Shown: positions 25,165 to 34,649, counted from the first letter of the stretch. The stretch is DNA of 64,000 nucleotides from Flavobacteriales bacterium (GCA_017303755.1 JAFLBS010000001.1:434001-498000); one strand, 5' to 3'. Made by a program: numbers and translations. Notes: a model not told the origin generated them from the letters alone.

Positions 25165-27609
25165 CTATTCTCTGTAAAAAATTCGCTTCACTCGTTGTGA
25201 AATACTGGTCATAATTTCATAGGGAATCGTACCTAACTGTTTGGCAATGAATTGAACGGAAGGATCTTTTCCGAAGATGATGACTTCGTTACCTTCTTTG
25301 CAATCAATATCAGTTACATCAACCATAATCATGTCCATACAAACGCTTCCAACAATAGGTGCTTTTTTGTTTTTTATCGTGACATAACCTACACCATTAC
25401 CTAGATGACGTGAAATTCCGTCGGCGTAACCTATAGGAATGGTAGCAATTTTAGTGGTTTTGGTTGCCATAAAACGGCGATTGTAGCCTACGCTTTCGCC
25501 TTCTTGAATGGTTCTTACTTGAGAAATAATTGATTTCAAGGTGCCAACATTTTCCAAGTATTTTTGTTCGTCTTCATCGTTGGCAACACCATATAATCCG
25601 ATGCCTAATCGTACCATATCGTATTGCGCTTGTGGGAAATTGGAAATTCCAGACGAGTTTAAAATGTGGCGAATGGGTTTGATGTTTAACTCTGACATCA
25701 ACTGTGAAGACAGTTTATCATACAATTTGATTTGTGATAATGTAAAATCGATGTGTTTCATATCGTCGCTGGCAGCCAAATGCGAGAGAATGCTTTTGAC
25801 TTGAACGGTTTTGTTGTCTTTCAATTTGGAAATTAATTCAGGCAAATCTTTTTCTTCAAAACCCAAACGGTGCATTCCCGTATCTAATTTGATGTGAATG
25901 GGGAAGCTTTTCAATTTTTTTTGTTCAGCCAATTTTAAGAACGCGGTCAATCCTTTGATGGAGTAAATTTCGGGTTCCAAATGATACTGAATAATCGCAG
26001 AAAAACTAGTGCTTTCTGGATTTAACACCATAATCGGCAATTCAATTCCGGCGTTTTTGAGTGAGATTCCTTCATCGGCAAAAGCCACACCTAAATAATC
26101 TACTTTATGATGCGAAAGCAATTTGGCGATTTCGTAACCTCCATTTCCATAGCCAAACGCTTTGACCATAACCATCATTTTGGTGGCTGGTTTTACACGT
26201 GATTTGTAGTAATTCAAGTTATGACTGATGGCGTTCAAGTTGATTTCGAGAACCGTTTCGTGTGTTTTTTCTTCCAATAAAGAAACGATTTCTTCAAAGT
26301 GAAAATGACGCGCACCTTTAACTAATATGGTTTCGTTTTCAAACGGAATACTGTCTATTTCGCTGACAAATTTCTCAGTAGATGGAAAAGCCAAACAATT
26401 GGGAAATTTATTTTTAAAACTCGAAATCGTCTCACCGATAGCAATGACACGGTTGATTTTATTGGAAATAATCAACTGAGATACTTTCGAATATAATTCT
26501 TCGGTAATCAATCCGCTTTGAAAAATATCGGAAAGTACCAACGTTTTCTTTTTGTATTGTTTCTGACTTTCAAGAAAATCCAATGCGATTTTCAACGACT
26601 GAAAGTCCGAACTGTAACTATCATCAATGAGTGTTGTATTGTTGATTCCGTTTTTGACTTTCAAACGCATTTCTACCGGATACAACAACGCCATACGATC
26701 TTGAATGGTGTTTTGTTCGTAACCTAAATACAGCATGACCATCAAACAGTGAATCGCGTTTTCTATCGACGCTTGATCTTGAAACGGAATACCTATTTTA
26801 AAGCACAATTTATCGTACGTGATTTTCAATTCGGTATGATCTGAACTTTCTTTAGCGATGATGAACACATTGGCTTTTCCGTCGTCGGAACTCCACGTAA
26901 ACGTATTGATTTTTGTATTTAAAAAAGCTTCAATTGTGCGATTTTTATTCATAATCAACACTTCCACCGAAGAAAAAAGCTTTAATTTTTCTTTGATTTT
27001 TTCGCCTGCATCGTGAAAACCTTCGTCGTGTGCCGAACCAATATTGGAAAGAATTCCGATGGTCGGTTGAATGATTTTTTGAAGGTTTTCCATTTCGTTC
27101 ACCGTTGAAATTCCGGCTTCAAAGATTCCGAGATTGTGTTTCTCATTAATTCCCAAAACCGAAAGCGGAACACCTACTTGCGAGTTGTAACTTTTGGGTG
27201 AACGAATGATGTTGTAATCGGGACTCAATAAGAAATTCAACCATTCTTTGATGATGGTTTTTCCGTTACTTCCTGTGATTCCGATGATGGGAAAATCAAA
27301 ATTACTGCGGTAGGAAGCAGCAAAAGTTTGCAGTGCTTCCACCGTATTTTCAACAATTAAAAAATTAGCCTTACCTTCTAAATTTTCAGGAATGTGATTG
27401 ACTACAAAATTAAAAACTCCCTTTTCTATAAGCGAGTTGATGTAGTGATGACCATCGTGATTCGGCCCAACAATGGCGAAAAACAAAGTGCTGTCACTAT
27501 TTTGCAACGAACGACTATCGATGGAAATCGTGTCGATAATAGCAATATCATTGGCTCCGTTGAATTGAGCTTTGATGATGGGAATAATATTTCGGATGGA
27601 TACAGTCAC
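25165..27609 (-). CDS. murF: Bifunctional MurF-alanine racemase
   Basis: This is a fusion of two cell-wall enzymes. Residues ~1-440 are MurF, which adds D-Ala-D-Ala to UDP-MurNAc-tripeptide; its ATP loop is GITGSNGKTIIKEWL near residue 113 and SYNSQVGVPLSVLG follows. Residues ~450-814 are alanine racemase with the PLP lysine in MVKAFGYGNGG near 480 and the second catalytic segment around GYNRRFMATKTTKIATIPIGY. The fusion is known from Bacteroidota and couples D-Ala supply to its use. The tdk gene ends 6 bases upstream, so the two form an operon. Confidence 0.96.
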   Translation of the reverse strand: MTVSIRNIIPIIKAQFNGANDIAIIDTISIDSRSLQNSDSTLFFAIVGPNHDGHHYINSLIEKGVFNFVVNHIPENLEGKANFLIVENTVEALQTFAASYRSNFDFPIIGITGSNGKTIIKEWLNFLLSPDYNIIRSPKSYNSQVGVPLSVLGINEKHNLGIFEAGISTVNEMENLQKIIQPTIGILSNIGSAHDEGFHDAGEKIKEKLKLFSSVEVLIMNKNRTIEAFLNTKINTFTWSSDDGKANVFIIAKESSDHTELKITYDKLCFKIGIPFQDQASIENAIHCLMVMLYLGYEQNTIQDRMALLYPVEMRLKVKNGINNTTLIDDSYSSDFQSLKIALDFLESQKQYKKKTLVLSDIFQSGLITEELYSKVSQLIISNKINRVIAIGETISSFKNKFPNCLAFPSTEKFVSEIDSIPFENETILVKGARHFHFEEIVSLLEEKTHETVLEINLNAISHNLNYYKSRVKPATKMMVMVKAFGYGNGGYEIAKLLSHHKVDYLGVAFADEGISLKNAGIELPIMVLNPESTSFSAIIQYHLEPEIYSIKGLTAFLKLAEQKKLKSFPIHIKLDTGMHRLGFEEKDLPELISKLKDNKTVQVKSILSHLAASDDMKHIDFTLSQIKLYDKLSSQLMSELNIKPIRHILNSSGISNFPQAQYDMVRLGIGLYGVANDEDEQKYLENVGTLKSIISQVRTIQEGESVGYNRRFMATKTTKIATIPIGYADGISRHLGNGVGYVTIKNKKAPIVGSVCMDMIMVDVTDIDCKEGNEVIIFGKDPSVQFIAKQLGTIPYEIMTSISQRVKRIFYRE

Positions 27610-27615
27610 AATCGA

Positions 27616-28242
27616 CTATTTTTTGAGGTCATCTGAGACGTTTTCGGGATCGTTTACTACAAAATTTTCGCGCATGGCTTTGAAATAAGCAGCGCGACTC
27701 AAGGGTTCGTATTCTTCGGTTTCGCCTAACAAAACTAGGTTATCACTATCGGCTTTTCTGAAACTATAATGCGCTAAATTTCCGGTTCGGGTACACACTG
27801 CGTGCACTTTAGTAACATATTCGGCTGTAGCCATTAGCGCTGGCATTGGACCAAACGGATTACCTTTAAAATCCATATCCAAACCTGCCACTATTACTCG
27901 AATACCGGAGTTGGCTAAATCGTTACAAATTTTTACAATTTCATCGTCAAAAAACTGAGCTTCATCAATACCAACCACATCGCAACCTTGAGCCAAAATA
28001 GCAATATTGGCTGCTGCTGGAACTGGTGTAGAACGGATTTCATTTTTGTTGTGAGAAACTACCATTTCCTCGTCGTAACGTGTATCAATAGCAGGTTTAA
28101 AAATCTCTACTTTTTGTTTGGCGAACTGTGCTCTTTTAAGTCTTCGGATGAGTTCTTCAGTCTTTCCAGAGAACATCGAACCACAGATGACTTCAATCCA
28201 ACCAAACTGTTCTTTATGATTTACTGTATTTTCGAGAAACAT
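27616..28242 (-). CDS. tdk: Thymidine kinase, type II
   Basis: It phosphorylates thymidine for salvage. The P-loop [15 protein letters not shown] is at about residue 22, and the DEAQFF motif follows near residue 95. The substrate lasso is present ([18 protein letters not shown]), but of the four zinc-binding cysteines usual in this family only this one is left; the C-terminal pair is replaced ([12 protein letters not shown]). Such zinc-free forms seem usual in Bacteroidota. It is first in an operon with murF-alr. Confidence 0.95.
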   Translation of the reverse strand: MFLENTVNHKEQFGWIEVICGSMFSGKTEELIRRLKRAQFAKQKVEIFKPAIDTRYDEEMVVSHNKNEIRSTPVPAAANIAILAQGCDVVGIDEAQFFDDEIVKICNDLANSGIRVIVAGLDMDFKGNPFGPMPALMATAEYVTKVHAVCTRTGNLAHYSFRKADSDNLVLLGETEEYEPLSRAAYFKAMRENFVVNDPENVSDDLKK

Positions 28243-28343
28243 TTTGTACTTTTCACGTATTAATTTGAATACTTTTTATTACTTTGTAACGCAAACAAAA
28301 ATATTAAATTTACTCAAGCAACTCATCATAATTCTTTAAACTT

Positions 28344-29315
28344 ATGAAAAAAAGATTGGAAGCCGAATTACTTAGCATTGCCCACCGAATTTTAAAGTTG
28401 AAAAACAAATCGGAAGTCGATCAATTGTATCATGAAACTCAAAAATTGTACGAAGCATTGACCGTTTTAAAGTTTTATGGCGATAATTACGAGCAAGTTA
28501 AGTCGGAAATTACTGTAGTCGATTTGGAAGAAAAACTAAGTGCTTCATTGGAAGAAAAAACACCTGAAACTCCAGTTGCAGTTGTTGAGCCAATACTTGT
28601 AGAAGAGCCAAAAGAAGAAATCGTTGCTGAAACTAAGGAAGAAGAAGTAATCGAAACAGAAATTGAAGCTGAAGTTGAAACCCAAGAAGAAACCCAAGAA
28701 GAAACAATCATAGTTGGTGAAATTACTTTGGAAGAAGAGGAAATTGAGGAAGAAGAAAATGTGCCTTCTATTCACGCTTCTGAAGAAGTTGAAGAGGAAG
28801 TGGTAGCCGAATCAAAAGACGAAATGGATTTTGGCGCTATCTTCGAATTGGCCGCTGAAAGTCCGAATGAAATTGAAGACGAAAAAGTTCAAGTAGAAGA
28901 AGTAAAAGCAGAAACCAAGCAAATTTCGTTTGAAGATTTATTAGGTGAAAATTACACCGAACCTGTTTTTGTAAAACCCAACGATGTAACCAAACCTGCT
29001 GCTAAAAAAGAAAAAACTGAAGAAAAAAGCGAAGTGATGGTCGATCGTGAAGAAGGGAAATCACTTTCGTTGAACGATAAATTCTCCAAAACCATCAATA
29101 TTGGTTTGAACGACCGAATTGGTTTTGTAAAACATCTTTTTGGTGATTCAGCCGAAGATTACAACCGTGTTTTATCGCAATTGAATACGTTCGGTTCGTT
29201 TGAAGAAGCTAAAGATTTTATCGAAGAAATCATCAAACCCGATTACAATAATTGGGAAGGCGTTGACGATTATGCCGAGCGTTTCATCGAATTGGTAGAG
29301 AAAAAGTTTTTGTAG
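28344..29315 (+). CDS. Conserved flavobacterial hypothetical protein with long acidic linker
   Basis: I recognise no named family. The 323-residue protein has three parts. Residues 1-65 are helical and charged (RILKLKNKSEVDQLYHETQK). Residues ~66-195 are an extremely Glu-rich, low-complexity linker. The C-terminal ~90 residues (DKFSKTINIGLNDRIGFVKH and on to AERFIELVEKKFL) are a compact, conserved-looking helical domain. The acidic linker suggests a flexible tether. The gene ends 3 bases before rsmI and is probably co-transcribed with it, which hints at a link with ribosome or RNA work, but this is only context. Confidence 0.8.
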   Translation: MKKRLEAELLSIAHRILKLKNKSEVDQLYHETQKLYEALTVLKFYGDNYEQVKSEITVVDLEEKLSASLEEKTPETPVAVVEPILVEEPKEEIVAETKEEEVIETEIEAEVETQEETQEETIIVGEITLEEEEIEEEENVPSIHASEEVEEEVVAESKDEMDFGAIFELAAESPNEIEDEKVQVEEVKAETKQISFEDLLGENYTEPVFVKPNDVTKPAAKKEKTEEKSEVMVDREEGKSLSLNDKFSKTINIGLNDRIGFVKHLFGDSAEDYNRVLSQLNTFGSFEEAKDFIEEIIKPDYNNWEGVDDYAERFIELVEKKFL

Positions 29316-29318
29316 TAC

Positions 29319-29996
29319 ATGTCCAAACTTTATATAGTTCCTACGCCAATTGGCAACCTTGACGACATGACTTTTAGAGCCATCACGGTTCTGAAAGAAG
29401 CCGATTTAATTTTGGCTGAAGACACACGCACTAGCGGCAAATTGTTGAAGCATTTTGACATTTCAACGCACATGCACAGTCATCACATGCACAACGAACA
29501 CAAAACTGTTGAAAACATTATTTCGCGTTTGAAAAGCGGCGAAACCATTGCTTTAATTTCAGATGCGGGAACGCCTGCGATTTCCGATCCTGGATTTTTA
29601 TTGACGCGCGCTTGTGTAGAAAACAATATTGAAGTGGATTGCTTGCCCGGCGCGACCGCTTTTGTTCCAGCATTAGTGAACAGCGGTTTACCCAACGACC
29701 GATTTGTATTTGAAGGGTTTTTACCTGAAAAAAAAGGACGACAAACGCGTTATTTGTCTTTGGCAGAAGAAACTCGAACAATGATCTTTTATGTTTCACC
29801 ACACAAATTGGTCAAAACATTGGCTGAGTTTGTACAGTATTTTGGAGCCGAACGACCCGTTTCTATTTCAAGAGAATTGAGTAAATTACACGAAGAAACC
29901 ATTCGCGGAAGCGCTGAAGAAGTGTTGAAACATTTTGAAACCAAAGCGCCAAAAGGTGAGATTGTGGCTGTGGTTGGTGGGAAATCATTAAAATAG
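29319..29996 (+). CDS. rsmI: 16S rRNA (cytidine-1402 2'-O) methyltransferase
   Basis: RsmI methylates the ribose of C1402 in the ribosomal P site. The tetrapyrrole-methylase fold is visible: YIVPTPIGNLDDMTFRA, LILAEDTRTSGKLLKHF, ISDAGTPAISDPGF and the final EIVAVVGG. The length of 225 residues lacks the ~60-residue C-terminal domain of the E. coli enzyme, which appears normal for Bacteroidota. It follows the acidic hypothetical gene by 3 bases. Confidence 0.95.
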   Translation: MSKLYIVPTPIGNLDDMTFRAITVLKEADLILAEDTRTSGKLLKHFDISTHMHSHHMHNEHKTVENIISRLKSGETIALISDAGTPAISDPGFLLTRACVENNIEVDCLPGATAFVPALVNSGLPNDRFVFEGFLPEKKGRQTRYLSLAEETRTMIFYVSPHKLVKTLAEFVQYFGAERPVSISRELSKLHEETIRGSAEEVLKHFETKAPKGEIVAVVGGKSLK

Positions 29997-30176
29997 TTAA
30001 CCATCATTAATCTTTTTATTAGAAAAAAGTGTTGGAAAATTTCTTTTAGAATGTTTTTCGTATTCGATATAATCTTTAAACTTCATTTTTTTGAATATTA
30101 ATTTAAAAAAATAAGCTTTAATTATCTTCAAAATTGAAGGCAAAATCATTATGATTATTAAGTACAAATATTCCAT
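29997..30176 (-). CDS. Possible small membrane protein, 59 residues
   Basis: An ATG-initiated frame on the minus strand codes MEYLYLIIIMILPSILKIIK, then a basic stretch (AYFFKLIFKKMKFKDY) and a polar tail ending KKINDG. The layout of one hydrophobic segment plus positively charged flank fits a small inner-membrane protein. It fills most of the 363-base gap between rsmI and recJ, and its stop codon abuts the rsmI stop codon. No promoter consensus is visible. The region is very AT-rich, so a chance frame cannot be excluded, and it may also be a remnant of a longer gene. Confidence 0.45.
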   Translation of the reverse strand: MEYLYLIIIMILPSILKIIKAYFFKLIFKKMKFKDYIEYEKHSKRNFPTLFSNKKINDG

Positions 30177-30286
30177 ATTTCCCCTTTTTTATAATTACTT
30201 AATTATATAATTCAAAAAAGCGTTTTTTGTTACACTTTATTTTCATAATTTTTTTTTTTATTATTTAATTCACAATTAACTTCAAC

Positions 30287-30316
30287 TTTGACTTTCAATT
30301 GAATTTCATACATTTG
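30287..30316 (+). promoter_or_regulatory. recJ promoter
   Basis: TTTG at 30287-30290 and TACATTTG at 30309-30316, separated by 18 bases, match the -33 and -7 elements. The leader is about 40 bases. Confidence 0.7.
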
Positions 30317-30359
30317 CTAAACAATTACAAGCCAAAATAACCAATTAAACTCCCTAATT

Positions 30360-32051
30360 ATGCGTTGGAATCTCCTCTCTAAGCCCGAAAAAGAAAAAGT
30401 TCAGCAGCTACAAAACGAACTTAAAATTGACGAAATCATTGCGAATTTATTAGTTCAGCGAGGCATCGAAACGTATGAACAAGCGCGTACTTTTTTTCGC
30501 CCTACTCTAGCCGATTTACACGATCCGTATTTGATGAAAGACATGGACAAAGCCGTAACTCGCATTGAAAAAGCCATAAACAACAACGAAAATATTTTAA
30601 TATTTGGCGATTATGATGTAGATGGAACCACAGCGGTTTCGCTCGTGTCGTCGTACTTAAAAAGTGTTTATCCCAATATTGACACTTACATTCCTGATCG
30701 TTACGACGAAGGTTACGGCATTTCCTATAAAGGAATTGATTACGCCGATGATAACGGAATTACTTTAATTATCGCACTTGACTGTGGCATTAAATCGATT
30801 GATCATATTGCTTACGCGAAGGATAAAAACATTGATTTTATTATTTGCGATCACCATCGTCCGGGCGACAAACTTCCAGATGCAATTGCTGTTCTCGACC
30901 CAAAACGCGATGATTGCACTTATCCTTACGACGAATTATGTGGTTGTGGTGTAGGTTTCAAACTCATACAAGCTTTAGCCAAAAACCGCAACCAAACGAT
31001 GGATGACTTAATTCCCTATCTCGATTTAGTCGCCACTGCCATCGCTGCGGATATTGTTCCGATGACAGGCGAAAATAGAGTGTTGGCGAAATTTGGATTG
31101 GAAGTGATTAATACGAATCCGCGACCTGGAATCAAAGCGCTCATTCAAAATCTAAAAAAGAAAACACTGTCCATAACTGATGTAGTTTTCATCATCGCAC
31201 CTCGAATCAACGCAGCCGGACGCATCAAACACGGAAAAGAAGCAGTTGCCTTATTGACCGAATTTGATTTGGATCAAGCCGAACAATTTGCTTCCGAAAT
31301 TGAACAGCACAACTCCGATCGAAAAGATTTGGACAAACAAATCACCATCGAAGCTTTGGCACAAATTGAACTCAATGATGAACAAGAAAACTTCACCACC
31401 GTTGTCTATCAAGAAAACTGGCACAAAGGCGTTATTGGAATTGTCGCTTCCCGATTGACCGAAACGTATTATCGCCCAACCATCGTTTTTACCAAAAGTG
31501 GCGACAAACTCGCGGCTTCGGCTCGTTCGGTAAAAGGCTTTGACATCTACAATGCACTGGAAGCCTGTGCAGAACATTTGGAACAATTTGGCGGTCACAT
31601 GTACGCCGCAGGAATGACTTTGAAAGAAGAAAATTATCCTGCATTCAAAAAAGCCTTCGAAAAAGTAGTTCGCGATACTATTGCTCCCGAATTGCTGATT
31701 CCAGAAATTACTATTGATGCAGAACTTGAATTTTCTGAAATTCAGCCCAAGTTCATTCGACTATTGAATCAATTTGAACCTTTTGGGCCACAAAATATGA
31801 CGCCTGTTTTTATGAGTAAAAATCTAAACGATACGGGTTATGCCAAAACTTTAGGCCAGAATGAAGAACATTTAAAACTCTTTGTAAAACAAAAGGGTTC
31901 TGAAGGTTTTGGTGCGATTGGCTTTGGTTTGGGTTCGAAATTAGAATTGGCAAAAAACCATAAACCCTTTGAATTAGCGTATTGCATCGACGAAAATGAG
32001 TTCAATGGTAACGTAACTATACAATTGAGATTAAAAGATATTCGGTCATGA
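30360..32051 (+). CDS. recJ: Single-stranded-DNA-specific exonuclease RecJ
   Basis: RecJ degrades single-stranded DNA 5' to 3' in recombination and repair. The DHH phosphoesterase motifs are present: FGDYDVDGTTAVSL (about residue 80), ALDCGIK, ICDHHRPGD (about 162) and the DHHA1 region with SARSVKGFDIYNAL and GGHMYAAGMT. The length of 563 residues is normal. The last codon overlaps the start of the next gene (ATGA at 32048-32051), so the cytochrome downstream is translationally coupled to it. Confidence 0.96.
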   Translation: MRWNLLSKPEKEKVQQLQNELKIDEIIANLLVQRGIETYEQARTFFRPTLADLHDPYLMKDMDKAVTRIEKAINNNENILIFGDYDVDGTTAVSLVSSYLKSVYPNIDTYIPDRYDEGYGISYKGIDYADDNGITLIIALDCGIKSIDHIAYAKDKNIDFIICDHHRPGDKLPDAIAVLDPKRDDCTYPYDELCGCGVGFKLIQALAKNRNQTMDDLIPYLDLVATAIAADIVPMTGENRVLAKFGLEVINTNPRPGIKALIQNLKKKTLSITDVVFIIAPRINAAGRIKHGKEAVALLTEFDLDQAEQFASEIEQHNSDRKDLDKQITIEALAQIELNDEQENFTTVVYQENWHKGVIGIVASRLTETYYRPTIVFTKSGDKLAASARSVKGFDIYNALEACAEHLEQFGGHMYAAGMTLKEENYPAFKKAFEKVVRDTIAPELLIPEITIDAELEFSEIQPKFIRLLNQFEPFGPQNMTPVFMSKNLNDTGYAKTLGQNEEHLKLFVKQKGSEGFGAIGFGLGSKLELAKNHKPFELAYCIDENEFNGNVTIQLRLKDIRS

Positions 32052-33244
32052 AACAACTTTTTCTTTTCCTAGTGTTTATTACTTTGATGAGTTGTACTAA
32101 TTCATCGGAAGAGTACATCGACATTCGCGGAGAAGAATACGCTGGTTCGCAAAGTTGCATTCAGTGTCATCAAAACATCAGTGAATTATCGGCACACAAT
32201 TCGCACACCAAAGCCTCGATGCCTGGATTGAAAGAAAATATTTTGGGATTAATTAATAATGAACGATTTGCCTATACTTACAATCCACAATTACATCTAA
32301 AAGTTCAAGAACACAAAGACAGCGTGTATCAAGTGGTGTACAAAAACGGAAAACCAACTGAAAAATACCGTTTTGATGTTCTTATGGGAGCAAAACACGC
32401 CCAAACCTCGATGTTTTGGCATCAAAATAAGTTGTATGAGTTACCTATTTCGTACTATCAATCAATAACCAATTGGGCAACTAGTCCAGGTTATGACGCA
32501 CACTATCCTTTATTTGAACGCATGGTAAAAAAGGATTGCTTCAGTTGTCACAGTTCGAACATCAAAAGTCCGCAACCCAAAGGCGTAAAGGCGGGACAAG
32601 AATACGGCTCAACCGAATTATCAGGACAATTGGACAAAAATTCTATCGTTTACGGAATTGACTGTGAGCGCTGTCATGGTCCGGCCAAAAAACACGTCAA
32701 TTATCATTTGAAATTCCCAAAAGACGTAAAAGCACAATTCATCACAACCAAAACAAAACTCAACAATCAGCAAAAACTAGATCAATGTGCGATTTGCCAT
32801 TCGGGAAACAATTCCCCGCAATTGAAATCGAGGTTTGATTTTCGACCAGGCGACAGTATATCTCAGTTTTTCTTAAGTAATCTAGCCGTTTCAAAAGACG
32901 CACCAATTGACGTTCATGGCAATCAATTGGAATTACTCAAACAAAGTAAGTGTTTTACAAAAGATCCGGCATTGAACTGTATTACGTGTCACAATCCGCA
33001 CGCCAATGCCGAAAAAAACACTACCTACTACTCGCAAATCTGCATGAGTTGTCATCAACAATCGAATAAGAATTTCTGCAAGGTGCAACCGTTTCAACCC
33101 AATTTTAAAAACAATTGTGTAGATTGTCATATGCCAACAAAATCATCTGCTGTGATTAGTTTTATTCCGTCTGGTAGCAAGAAAAAGAAGTATTATTCGT
33201 TGCGAACGCACAAGATTGGAGTTTATAAAAAGGTGGAAAAGTAA
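32048..33244 (+). CDS. Seven-heme c-type cytochrome lipoprotein
   Basis: The signal peptide ends in a lipobox (LMSC), so the 398-residue protein is lipid-anchored. Seven CxxCH heme sites are visible: CIQCH, CFSCH, CERCH, CAICH, CITCH, CMSCH and CVDCH, with many further His that could be distal ligands. It should carry electrons, but I cannot name a substrate or closely related family. The segment after the lipid Cys is TNSSEEYIDI, nearly the same as in the diheme protein at 38061. Such acidic segments can mark lipoproteins for surface export in this phylum. Its start overlaps the recJ stop, an odd pairing with no functional logic. The gene is followed by a family A repeat. Confidence 0.9.
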   Translation: MKQLFLFLVFITLMSCTNSSEEYIDIRGEEYAGSQSCIQCHQNISELSAHNSHTKASMPGLKENILGLINNERFAYTYNPQLHLKVQEHKDSVYQVVYKNGKPTEKYRFDVLMGAKHAQTSMFWHQNKLYELPISYYQSITNWATSPGYDAHYPLFERMVKKDCFSCHSSNIKSPQPKGVKAGQEYGSTELSGQLDKNSIVYGIDCERCHGPAKKHVNYHLKFPKDVKAQFITTKTKLNNQQKLDQCAICHSGNNSPQLKSRFDFRPGDSISQFFLSNLAVSKDAPIDVHGNQLELLKQSKCFTKDPALNCITCHNPHANAEKNTTYYSQICMSCHQQSNKNFCKVQPFQPNFKNNCVDCHMPTKSSAVISFIPSGSKKKKYYSLRTHKIGVYKKVEK

Positions 33245-33264
33245 ACCAATTAGTTTTTTGGCGT

Positions 33265-33383
33265 GCCCTTCGGTCGTGCTATCCGTTCCAATCTTTTTAT
33301 TGCTTATTACAATGAGTACAATTGAAGGTCATTTCTTTAAGGCAATAAAAAGGATTTCCACTTCTATCACTCACGCAATTCAG
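33265..33383 (+). repeat. Structured intergenic repeat, family A copy 3
   Basis: The longest copy: an 11-bp stem CTTTTTATTGC (33293-33303) pairs with GCAATAAAAAG (33342-33352), followed by a bulged G and AT. Flanks CTATCCGTTCCAATC and GGATTTCCACTTCTATC match copy 1. Confidence 0.75.
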
Positions 33384-33395
33384 TTGTAAGTATAA

Positions 33396-34157
33396 CTATT
33401 GGTTTTCAAACTTCTTCAGTTCGAATTGTTCTCCATCAAAAACACCATAGGTAAAGTAACCAATCCAGTCGCCAAGATTAACATAAGTAGAATTTTCGCC
33501 CACTTCTTTAGTTATAGGCAAATGACGGTGACCAAAAACAAAGTAATTGTAGTGTTGGGTTTCTAATTTTCGTTTGGCGTATTGAATCAGCCATTCTTTG
33601 TCATCACCTAAATAATGAACATCGGCTTCGCCCGAAATGAGTTTATTTTTTACTGAAAGATAATGCGCTAATTTCACTCCAATATCTGGATGCAACCATC
33701 TAAAAAGCCATTTTGAAAACGGATTGGTAAAGACTTTTTTCATTCGTTTGTAGCCTTTGTCGCCCGGACCTTTTCCGTCGCCATGACCAATTAAAAAGGT
33801 TTTTCCAGAAAAGGTAAACTCTTTGTTATCGTGATACACGGGAATATTAAGTTCTTTTTCGAAATAATCGTTCATCCACAAATCGTGATTGCCTACAAAA
33901 AAGTAAATAGGAATTCCGCTGTCTCTAATTTCAGCCAACTTTCCTAAAACACGCACAAATCCTTTCGGAACAACCGTTTTATATTCGAACCAAAAATCAA
34001 ATAAATCGCCTAATAAAAAAATGGCTTCAGCATCTTGTTTTACTTCATCGAGCCACGCCACAAACTTTTGTTCACGCGGAAAACTCGCTTCAGGTGTTGG
34101 CGCACCTAAATGTTGGTCGGAAGCAAAGTAAATTTTTTTATCAGGCAAAATCGTCAT
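33396..34157 (-). CDS. lpxH: UDP-2,3-diacylglucosamine diphosphatase
   Basis: LpxH removes UMP from UDP-diacylglucosamine in lipid A synthesis. The calcineurin-like metal motifs are present: FASDQHLG near residue 11, LGDLFDFWFE near 45, GNHDLWM near 85, IGHGDG near 125 and FGHRHLP near 210. The length of 253 residues is normal. It follows queD on the same strand across a hairpin whose arm contains the queD stop codon, so the pair may share a transcript. Confidence 0.95.
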   Translation of the reverse strand: MTILPDKKIYFASDQHLGAPTPEASFPREQKFVAWLDEVKQDAEAIFLLGDLFDFWFEYKTVVPKGFVRVLGKLAEIRDSGIPIYFFVGNHDLWMNDYFEKELNIPVYHDNKEFTFSGKTFLIGHGDGKGPGDKGYKRMKKVFTNPFSKWLFRWLHPDIGVKLAHYLSVKNKLISGEADVHYLGDDKEWLIQYAKRKLETQHYNYFVFGHRHLPITKEVGENSTYVNLGDWIGYFTYGVFDGEQFELKKFENQ

Positions 34158-34169
34158 TTTTTTTCTTTC

Positions 34170-34197
34170 GTAGGGACAAGTCTCGACTTGTCCTTAC
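34170..34197. repeat. Intercistronic hairpin between queD and lpxH
   Basis: GTAGGGACAAGT (34170-34181) pairs with ACTTGTCCTTAC (34186-34197), one G-U, loop CTCG. On the minus strand no T-run follows, so it is not a standard terminator. The queD stop codon (34194-34196) lies inside it. Confidence 0.7.
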
Positions 34198-34649
34198 ATT
34201 ATATTATCGGAAGCGTACCATTCAGCAAACGAGCTTTCCGTTTCCTGCAATTTTAACGAGTGAAGTTCAATAGATTGAGGCAAGCGGTTTTTTATTTTTT
34301 GAGCAAAATCGACTACCATATTTTCACTAGTCGGTTGATAATCAACCAAAATTACGTGATGACCACGATTCTTTAGCTCGTTAGCCAACTCAACATGCGG
34401 TGTGTTTTTATTGAAAACTGTGGCGTGATCGAATTGATCTACGATTTCTTCTTTTACAATTTTTTTCAAATCAGAAAAATCGATTACCATTCCGTATTTC
34501 ACATTGGAAGCATCAGAAATAGGTTCGCCGATAACGGTTACTGAAAGTTTGTAGCTGTGTCCGTGAACATTTTTACATTTTCCATCATAGCCATAAAGCG
34601 CATGACCTGTTTCAAAAGAAAACTGCTTCGTAATTCTGATTTTACTCAT
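34194..34649 (-). CDS. queD: 6-carboxytetrahydropterin synthase
   Basis: QueD converts dihydroneopterin triphosphate to 6-carboxytetrahydropterin, the second step of queuosine/7-deazaguanine synthesis. The 151-residue protein has the zinc-binding FSFETGHAL and NVHGHSYKL motifs, the KYGMVIDFSDLK helix and a catalytic region around DQFDHATVFN and PTSENM. It begins at 34649 (MSKIRITKQF), because the earlier in-frame Met lies in a TAnnTTTG promoter. Other queuosine genes are not in the window. Confidence 0.93.
   Translation of the reverse strand: MSKIRITKQFSFETGHALYGYDGKCKNVHGHSYKLSVTVIGEPISDASNVKYGMVIDFSDLKKIVKEEIVDQFDHATVFNKNTPHVELANELKNRGHHVILVDYQPTSENMVVDFAQKIKNRLPQSIELHSLKLQETESSFAEWYASDNIM

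Noticed and set aside
28487-28775. Minus-strand Ser/Phe-rich frames inside 28344-29315
   Set aside because: They are antisense of the Glu-rich linker; the low complexity explains them.
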